Shown piece after piece: positions 1 through 4,712 of a DNA stretch of 8,685 bases. The stretch comes from JAIVJN01 sp036732565. GTDB taxonomy: Bacteria > Acidobacteriota > Vicinamibacteria > Vicinamibacterales > UBA2999. Location of the stretch: positions 1 to 8,685 of the forward strand of contig DAINCF010000297.1 of NCBI GenBank assembly GCA_036732565.1, given 5' to 3'. The translations under genes and the position numbers were made by a program. Position 1 is the stretch's first letter. Each line of letters opens with the position of its first letter. The notes under the pieces are model-generated. The model was not told the DNA's origin. It saw nothing but the letters and a program-made list of their open reading frames with translations, and made no database searches.

Positions 1-945
1 CGACGGCGTCTCCCCCGCCGCCAACGCCGCCGCCAGTGGATCGCCACCCGGAAGCGCCGCGGCCACCGCCAGGGCCGACGCTGGACGTGCACGTGGATCA
101 GGTTCAAGGCAGCGACGAATGACGCGCTCGACCGCGGGATCGAGCTCGACGCCCGTGCTGCTCAACGACGAGTCCGTGGCTGACCGCTCCCGACGCAACG
201 TGCGCAGTTCCTGCACCGATGCGTTCTCGAACATCCGCCGGCCGGTGAACAGCTCGTGCAACACCAGGCCGAGCGCATAGAGATCGGTCTTGGTCGAGAT
301 CTCGCCGCCCTCGAGCTGTTCGGGCGCCATGTACATCGGCGTGCCGGCGAACTCGCCGCTCGCACGCACGTCCTCGATGGCAGCGGCCAGCCCGAAGTCC
401 GCAAGCCGCGCATGCCCTCGGCCATCGATCATGATGTTCGCGGGCTTGAGATCGCGATGCAGCACGCCGCGATCGTGCGCGGCCGCGAGGCCGGCGCAGA
501 TCTGACGCGCCGTTTCGACGCCCTTGTCCGGTGGCAGCCGGCCGATGCGCCGCAGCAACGACGCCAGATCCTCACCGTCGACGAACTCCATCGACAGGAA
601 GTGACGGCCATCGAGATCCGCGACGTCGTACACGCGGCAGACATGCGGGTGGGAAATCTGCCGCGCGACGCGGACTTCGTTCAGAAAACGATCGAGACGC
701 GAGCGCTCGCGATCGAGCGTCTCCGGAAGGAACTTCAGCGCGACGGTCTGCCCGAGCTTGAGGTCCTGCGCGCGGTATACCTCGCCCATGCCGCCGCGGC
801 CGATCAGACCGACGATGCGATAGCGGCCGAGGAGGAGGGTGCCAGGCGTGAAGCCGCCCTCGTCGAACGCCGAGGATTCCGCATCGCGGCTCGAGGCCGA
901 TCGCGAGCCGAGGCGCGTGATGGACGGGGCTGGGTCGGAAGACAC
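1..945 (-). CDS. Serine/threonine protein kinase, PknB/Hanks type (C-terminus beyond left edge)
   Basis: Reading the minus strand from a GTG at 945 gives 315 codons open to position 1, so the C-terminal part is missing. Residues 1-36 are a Ser-rich leader with no membrane segment. The kinase domain follows: Gly-rich loop IGRGGMGEVY (48-57), ATP-binding Lys in VALK (71), probable alpha-C Glu in the LNEVR stretch (90), catalytic HRDLKPAN (163-170), DFG (183-185), activation segment ending in APE (207-209), and DLYALG (221-226). All residues needed for phosphotransfer are present, so it should be an active cytoplasmic Ser/Thr kinase. Hanks-type kinases of this kind often carry a C-terminal membrane anchor and sensor or TPR domains, which would lie outside the window. 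GTG 945 is preceded by GGAG at a 5-base spacing, and no ATG precedes the Gly loop in this frame. It is divergent from the M23 gene. The substrate is unknown. Confidence 0.93.
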   Translation of the reverse strand, partial: MSSDPAPSITRLGSRSASSRDAESSAFDEGGFTPGTLLLGRYRIVGLIGRGGMGEVYRAQDLKLGQTVALKFLPETLDRERSRLDRFLNEVRVARQISHPHVCRVYDVADLDGRHFLSMEFVDGEDLASLLRRIGRLPPDKGVETARQICAGLAAAHDRGVLHRDLKPANIMIDGRGHARLADFGLAAAIEDVRASGEFAGTPMYMAPEQLEGGEISTKTDLYALGLVLHELFTGRRMFENASVQELRTLRRERSATDSSLSSTGVELDPAVERVIRRCLEPDPRARPASALAVAAALPGGDPLAAALAAGETPS

Positions 946-1001
946 GGCGGCTCCGCTGGAGGCGCCATAGTAGCAGCTGCGGGGGTGAGATACTGAGTGC
1001 G
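946..1001. promoter_or_regulatory. Divergent intergenic region between kinase and M23 peptidase genes
   Basis: This 56-bp gap must hold both 5' regions. Read on the minus strand, 972-967 is TACTAT, a reasonable -10 hexamer that would start transcription shortly before the kinase GTG, but no convincing -35 is seen. On the plus strand, the purine-rich GGGGGTGAGA at 981-990 lies about 11 bases before the M23 ATG and may act as its ribosome binding site. The promoter assignment is weak; the gap itself is certain. Confidence 0.3.
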
Positions 1002-2402
1002 ATGCATCGATTGCTGAGACTCTTGCTGTTCGTGCTGGTGCTCGGCGGCGTCGCCCTGGCCGCCGGCTACTACTACGCGGGCCAACAACCGGGGCCGGTC
1101 ATCGAAGTCCGGGCGCCAGCCGACGTCATCGGGCAGGCCGGATCGCTGGAGTTCTCCGTCGATGCACCAGACGGTGTGTTCTCCACCATCCGCGCGGTCG
1201 TCGAGCAGGAAGGCCTGGTCGAGACGGTCTTCACCCTGGGCGCGGTGGATGCCAAGGCGGACGTCAAACAGGAGTCCGCGGATCGGATGTGGATCATCCG
1301 GCCGATTGGCCGGCAAGCCATCCCCGGCCTGAAGGCGGGGCCGGCGCGCATCACGATCACGGCGTCGCGACCGGTGCTCTTCGGCCTGCGGCAACCGAGC
1401 ACGACGGTCGTCAAAGAGGTGCAGGTGCGCCTCGAGCCGCCTCGCGTCGGCGTCGTCTCGCTGCATCACTTCGTGAATCACGGCGGTGCGGAGTTCGTCG
1501 TCTACCGTGTCAGTCCTCCTGACGTGAGCTCCGGCGTGCGCGTCGGCGGTGTCGCGTTCCCTGGTTATCCGGGCAGCGCGACCGGTCTGTCCGACGCCGG
1601 CCTCCACGTCGCGTTCTTCGCGCTCGCATACGATCAGGAGCTGAACGCGCCGATCACCGTGTTCGCGCGGGACGGGGCGGGCAACGAGGCGTCGACGCCG
1701 CTCGATCACCGCATCTTTCCGAAGCCGTTCGCGAAGTCGCGGATCGATATCGATCAGCGCTTTCTCGATCGCGTCGTCCCGGCGATCATCGCTGAGACGC
1801 CCTCGCTGGCTCCGTCTCCGTCAAGCGCCGAGGAGTTCGTGCCAGCGTTTCTCAAGATCAACGGCGAGCTTCGTCGACAGAACAACGACACGATCACGGC
1901 GCTCGCGGCGAAGACCAAGCCGCAGTTGCTCTGGAGCTCGGCGTTCGCGCAGCTGGGCAACACCGCCGTGCAGTCCCGCTTTGCGGACTATCGCACCTAT
2001 TATTTCGGCGGACGTGAGATCGATCGCCAGGTGCACCTGGGCTTCGATCTCGCGTCCACCGCGCAGGCGCCAGTGCACGCCTCGAATCGTGGCACGGTGG
2101 TCTTCGCCGGCTTCCTGGGCATCTATGGCAACTGCGTGGTCACCGACCACGGCATGGGCGTGCAGACGCTGTACGCGCACCTGTCCTCGATGGACGTGCG
2201 GGAAGGCCAGGACGTCGAGAAAGACCAGGTGATCGGGCGCACGGGCATAACCGGGCTCGCCGGCGGCGACCACCTGCATTTCACGCTGCTTGTGGGCGGA
2301 ACGGCCGTGAATCCGGTCGAATGGTGGGATCCGCACTGGATTGAGGACCGGGTCTTCCGCAAGATTCGCGAAGCGGGTGGCACCCCTCCCGGCGGGCGAT
2401 AG
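1002..2402 (+). CDS. M23 family metallopeptidase, membrane-anchored, with N-terminal beta-rich region
   Basis: 466 residues. A basic N-terminus (MHRLLR) and a hydrophobic segment (about 7-24) with no lipobox cysteine suggest an uncleaved anchor or signal sequence that places the protein outside the cytoplasmic membrane. Residues about 33-240 look like beta-sandwich/Ig-like modules (for example FARDGAGNEA at 221-230), followed by a mostly helical linker. The C-terminal LytM/peptidase M23 domain (about 340-445) is intact: HLGFD supplies zinc ligands H345 and D349, YAHLS supplies catalytic-type H392, and DHLHF supplies H424 and zinc ligand H426. M23 enzymes cut peptidoglycan cross-bridges or stem peptides. 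With all ligands present this is likely an active endopeptidase rather than an EnvC/NlpD-type degenerate regulator. The substrate bond cannot be told from sequence. The gene is divergent from the kinase and 34 bp upstream of the cupredoxin gene, so read-through is possible but a functional link is not evident. Confidence 0.9.
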   Translation: MHRLLRLLLFVLVLGGVALAAGYYYAGQQPGPVIEVRAPADVIGQAGSLEFSVDAPDGVFSTIRAVVEQEGLVETVFTLGAVDAKADVKQESADRMWIIRPIGRQAIPGLKAGPARITITASRPVLFGLRQPSTTVVKEVQVRLEPPRVGVVSLHHFVNHGGAEFVVYRVSPPDVSSGVRVGGVAFPGYPGSATGLSDAGLHVAFFALAYDQELNAPITVFARDGAGNEASTPLDHRIFPKPFAKSRIDIDQRFLDRVVPAIIAETPSLAPSPSSAEEFVPAFLKINGELRRQNNDTITALAAKTKPQLLWSSAFAQLGNTAVQSRFADYRTYYFGGREIDRQVHLGFDLASTAQAPVHASNRGTVVFAGFLGIYGNCVVTDHGMGVQTLYAHLSSMDVREGQDVEKDQVIGRTGITGLAGGDHLHFTLLVGGTAVNPVEWWDPHWIEDRVFRKIREAGGTPPGGR

Positions 2403-2436
2403 ATAATAGAGAGTCGTCTTCATTCCGATACCGCCC

Positions 2437-3186
2437 GTGCATACAGCTGTCCGTGTATTCGCTCTCGTTGTGGGCCTCGGTTCGATGGCAGGCGCGTGCA
2501 GCGCGCCGCCACCGACCTCTTCGGCCAGCACTGGATCGTCCGTGGATTCCTCCCTCGTCCGGGGAACCGTTCAGTTCAGCGGCACGCCACCGCCGCCGGG
2601 CAGAATTCGTCTGGACGGCGACAAGCAGTGCGTGGAGCTGAACAAGAGCAATCAGCGCGAGGTGTCGGACGTCATCACCGGCGACGGCAACACGCTGCGG
2701 AACGTGTTCGTCTACGTGAAGGACGGCTTGGACGGCCGGATGTACGCGCCGCCGACCACGCCTGTCGTGCTCGATCAGCAGCGCTGCGAGTACGTGCCGC
2801 ACGTGCTGGGCATTCAGGTCGGCCAGCCGTTGGAGATTCGCAACAGCGATCCGCTGATGCACAACATCAGGGCCGACGCGCAGATCAATCGCGGGTTCAA
2901 TCAGGGGCAGCCCGTGCCGATGTCGACGACCAAGACCTTTGCCACGCGCGAAGTGATGGTCCCGATCAAGTGCGACGTGCATGCGTGGATGCGAGCGCAC
3001 ATCGGCGTCGTGGACCATCCCTTCTTCGCGGTCACGGGCGCCGACGGCACGTTCGCGTTGGAGAGCCTGCCTGCGGGCACGTTCACCATCGAGGCGTGGC
3101 ACGAGACGCTCGGCACCCAGACGATGCAGATCACCGTCGGCGCGGGCGAGTCGAAGGACGCGACGTTCACGTTTGCCATCAGCTGA
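2437..3186 (+). CDS. Cupredoxin-like lipoprotein with C-terminal carboxypeptidase-regulatory-like fold
   Basis: 249 residues from a GTG start, chosen because it begins a proper export signal (R6, hydrophobic 7-20). The signal ends in AGAC, an imperfect lipobox with C21 as candidate lipidation site, followed by a Pro/Ser/Thr-rich linker to about 40. The middle region (about 41-192) has the type 1 copper pattern: H142 in DPLMHNI, then C179-x2-H182-x2-M185 (CDVHAWM), the short-loop spacing of amicyanin-like cupredoxins. C65 and C117 could form a disulfide. The end (about 196-249, AVTGADGTFALESLPAGTF) is a carboxypeptidase-regulatory-like beta module. Such proteins are exported and membrane-tethered, and are proposed electron carriers or copper-binding partners of terminal oxidases. 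Its stop is one base from the ctaB start, so the two are almost certainly co-transcribed, which supports a respiratory role. Electron transfer or copper handling is inference. No good Shine-Dalgarno precedes the GTG; an AT-rich GATAAT at 2402-2407 might be a local -10. Confidence 0.8.
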   Translation: MHTAVRVFALVVGLGSMAGACSAPPPTSSASTGSSVDSSLVRGTVQFSGTPPPPGRIRLDGDKQCVELNKSNQREVSDVITGDGNTLRNVFVYVKDGLDGRMYAPPTTPVVLDQQRCEYVPHVLGIQVGQPLEIRNSDPLMHNIRADAQINRGFNQGQPVPMSTTKTFATREVMVPIKCDVHAWMRAHIGVVDHPFFAVTGADGTFALESLPAGTFTIEAWHETLGTQTMQITVGAGESKDATFTFAIS

Positions 3187-3187
3187 C

Positions 3188-4108
3188 ATGCGCACGCACC
3201 AGCCGCACGTCGCATCGCTCGACATTCCGGTCGAGAAGTCGCGCGCACGCAGCCGCGCGGCAGACCTCATCGCGCTGACGAAGCCGCGGCTCAACGTGCT
3301 CGTGGTCCTGACGACGGTCGCGGCGTACTACCTCGGGGCGGACCAGGACTTCGGCGTGCTTCCGCTCATCCACACCATCATTGGCACCGCGCTGGTCGCC
3401 GGTGGCGCGTCGGCGCTGAACCAGGTCTGGGAACAGCACACCGACAAGCTGATGCGTCGCACCCGCATGCGACCGCTGCCCGACCTGCGACTGCAACCAC
3501 GCGACGCCACCTGGTTTGGAATCGTCCTTTCGGTCGCGGGGCTCGCGCAGCTCTGGCTCGGCACGCATCCGCTGGCCTCGCTGACCGCCCTCCTCACGCT
3601 CGTCAGCTACGTGTTGTTGTACACGCCGCTCAAGACACGCACGTCGCTCTCGACCATCGTCGGCGCGGTTCCGGGCGCGCTGCCGGCGGTCATCGGCTGG
3701 GCGGCGGCGACCAACACGTTGTCGATCGAGGCGTGGGTGCTGTTCGCGATCGTCTTCATGTGGCAGATGCCGCACTTTCTCGCCATCGCGTGGATGTATC
3801 GCGACGATTACGCGCGCGCGGGCATTCCGCTGCTGCCGGTGATCGAGCCTGACGGCCGCAGCACAGGACGGCAAGCGGTGCTCTATTCGGTCGCGCTGGT
3901 GCCGGTGAGCCTCTTACCAAGCCTGGTGCAGCTGGCCGGCACTCACTACCTGACGGGCGCCATCGTCCTCGGCGCGGTCATCGTCTGGCTCGCGCTGGAG
4001 TTCGCCGCCACCCGGACGATCGTGGCGGCGCGACGGCTGTTCTTCGCCACGATTCTCTATCTGCCGTTGTTGTGGCTCGTGCTTCTCGCCGATCACTTCT
4101 CGCGCTGA
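3188..4108 (+). CDS. ctaB: Heme O synthase (protoheme IX farnesyltransferase)
   Basis: 306 residues. An integral membrane UbiA-superfamily prenyltransferase that attaches a farnesyl group from farnesyl diphosphate to the vinyl side chain of heme b, making heme O, the precursor of heme A for aa3-type oxidases. The entry motif LTKPRLNVLVV (30-40), the diphosphate/Mg region from N78 to D86 followed by MRRTRMRPLP (89-98), YTPLKT (145-150), and WQMPHFLAIAWMYRDDY (192-208) are family hallmarks. Eight or nine hydrophobic helices span 34-302, and the length is typical. The first acidic position of the N-x3-D-x3-D motif is Glu (E82), and the usual PAG after RPLP is replaced by DLR. The frame is open upstream to 2981, but ATG 3188 starts one base after the cupredoxin stop and the family alignment begins just after it, so translation is probably coupled. 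No Shine-Dalgarno is obvious. Confidence 0.95.
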   Translation: MRTHQPHVASLDIPVEKSRARSRAADLIALTKPRLNVLVVLTTVAAYYLGADQDFGVLPLIHTIIGTALVAGGASALNQVWEQHTDKLMRRTRMRPLPDLRLQPRDATWFGIVLSVAGLAQLWLGTHPLASLTALLTLVSYVLLYTPLKTRTSLSTIVGAVPGALPAVIGWAAATNTLSIEAWVLFAIVFMWQMPHFLAIAWMYRDDYARAGIPLLPVIEPDGRSTGRQAVLYSVALVPVSLLPSLVQLAGTHYLTGAIVLGAVIVWLALEFAATRTIVAARRLFFATILYLPLLWLVLLADHFSR

Positions 4109-4121
4109 CACGATCGCCTTC

Positions 4122-4541
4122 ATGTCGGTCACCGATCTGCCAACCCTCAACGCGACGCTCAACGCGGCGTCGGCGATTCTGCTCGCCACCGGATGGGTGC
4201 TGATCAAGCAGCGCCAGATCGCGCGCCATCGGCTGTGCATGCTGACCGCGTTCGGCACCTCGACGCTGTTTCTACTGTCGTACGTGATTTACCACCTGAA
4301 CGTGGGATCGGTGCCGTTTCAGGGACAAGGCTTCTGGCGAGTGGTGTACTTCACGATCCTCGTCACGCACGTCGTGCTGGCGATCGTGATTGTGCCGATG
4401 GCCCTGATCACGCTGTCGCGCGGTCTGTCCAAGCGTTACGACAAGCATCGGCGGATTGCACGGTGGACGATGCCGTTGTGGCTGTACGTGTCGGTGACCG
4501 GCGTCATCGTGTATTTGATGCTCTATCAGATGAGGGTCTGA
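4122..4541 (+). CDS. DUF420 family membrane protein, probable cytochrome oxidase assembly factor
   Basis: 139 residues with four hydrophobic helices (about 10-28, 38-58, 74-98, 115-136), the usual size and topology of DUF420 proteins. Four histidines sit at helix ends or inside helices: H36 (ARHRLCM), H58 (YVIYH), H83 (THVVLA) and H109 (DKHRRIARW). This is consistent with a metal- or heme-related role, and histidines of this kind are typical of the family. DUF420 genes are regularly found beside ctaB and cytochrome oxidase genes. The Bacillus member YozB and a staphylococcal relative (CtaM, from memory) have been linked to heme-copper oxidase function, so an assembly role is likely here. The start lies 13 bp after the ctaB stop with no clear Shine-Dalgarno. 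It is the last gene of the run, followed by the palindromic repeat region. The symbol is left empty because the assignment to CtaM is not certain. Confidence 0.87.
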   Translation: MSVTDLPTLNATLNAASAILLATGWVLIKQRQIARHRLCMLTAFGTSTLFLLSYVIYHLNVGSVPFQGQGFWRVVYFTILVTHVVLAIVIVPMALITLSRGLSKRYDKHRRIARWTMPLWLYVSVTGVIVYLMLYQMRV

Positions 4542-4559
4542 GAGCGCGCGTTCTGAAAT

Positions 4560-4648
4560 CGTACGTAGCGCAGGCCTTCAGGTCTGCCTGACGGTGCCAG
4601 CCGCGCACCGACGGCGTTTGGCAGGCCTAAAGGCCTGCGCTACGTACG
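4560..4648. repeat. Composite palindromic repeat (inverted 29-nt arms, nested hairpins)
   Basis: Arms 4560-4588 and 4620-4648 are inverted copies matching at 27 of 29 positions, and both mismatches can still pair as G-U in RNA. Each arm is itself a hairpin: 4621-4638 reads GCAGGCCTAAAGGCCTGC, a perfect 8-bp stem with a 2-base loop, and 4570-4587 is the same with one change. The 31-base centre holds another stem, CGGTGC (4592-4597) with GCACCG (4605-4610). Each arm's outer end contains the self-complementary TACGTA. It lies between convergent genes, 18 bp after the DUF420 stop. This is the look of an interspersed REP/MITE-like non-coding element, and as RNA it could also act as a bidirectional transcription stop. 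No poly-T tract follows, so a classical intrinsic terminator is not claimed. Confidence 0.8.
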
Positions 4649-4675
4649 CGATCGGAAATTTCGCAACTCACTCTT

Positions 4676-4698
4676 AGACCTGCGCTACGTACGCAGGC
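4676..4698. repeat. Partial third copy of the palindromic repeat
   Basis: CCTGCGCTACGTACGC at 4679-4694 is identical to 4634-4649 in the right arm of the neighbouring repeat, and the preceding TTAGA resembles a degraded CTAAAGG. The copy can fold on itself through CCTGCG (4679-4684) and CGCAGG (4692-4697). It ends about 15 bp from the stop codon of the convergent hydrolase gene, so it could shape the 3' end of that transcript. Its position suggests partial duplication or decay of the same element. Confidence 0.65.
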
Positions 4699-4712
4699 AT
4701 GACGGATTGGGC

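Noticed and set aside
256..996. 246-residue open frame on the plus strand opposite the kinase
   Set aside because: The minus strand carries all kinase motifs in order here; the plus translation has no recognisable feature.
804..1709. 301-residue open frame on the minus strand across the kinase start and the M23 gene
   Set aside because: No domain is recognisable and it is Arg-rich. It overlaps two well-supported genes; its lower end is a frame-shifted reading of the kinase N-terminus.
1742..1755. Perfect 14-bp palindrome GATCGATATCGATC
   Set aside because: It lies inside the M23 coding frame (RIDIDQ), and GATC/CGAT runs are frequent in this DNA. No second copy or regulatory context was seen, so chance is likely.
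2981..3187. In-frame upstream extension of ctaB
   Set aside because: The extra 69 residues are Arg/Ser-rich and are the shadow of the cupredoxin 3' end. The CtaB homology begins after ATG 3188, which sits directly behind the upstream stop.
2281..3294. 337-residue open frame on the minus strand opposite the cupredoxin gene
   Set aside because: Arg/His-rich with no domain, and opposite a protein with a copper-site motif and an export signal. It is a shadow frame.
4642..4660. Possible intrinsic terminator directly after the right arm of the repeat
   Set aside because: The stems are strong, but no run of T follows on either strand, so a classical rho-independent terminator cannot be claimed.
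4560..4698. Possible CRISPR array or attachment site in the repeat region
   Set aside because: The copies are inverted and nested, not direct repeats separated by uniform spacers, and no cas gene, integrase or tRNA is nearby.
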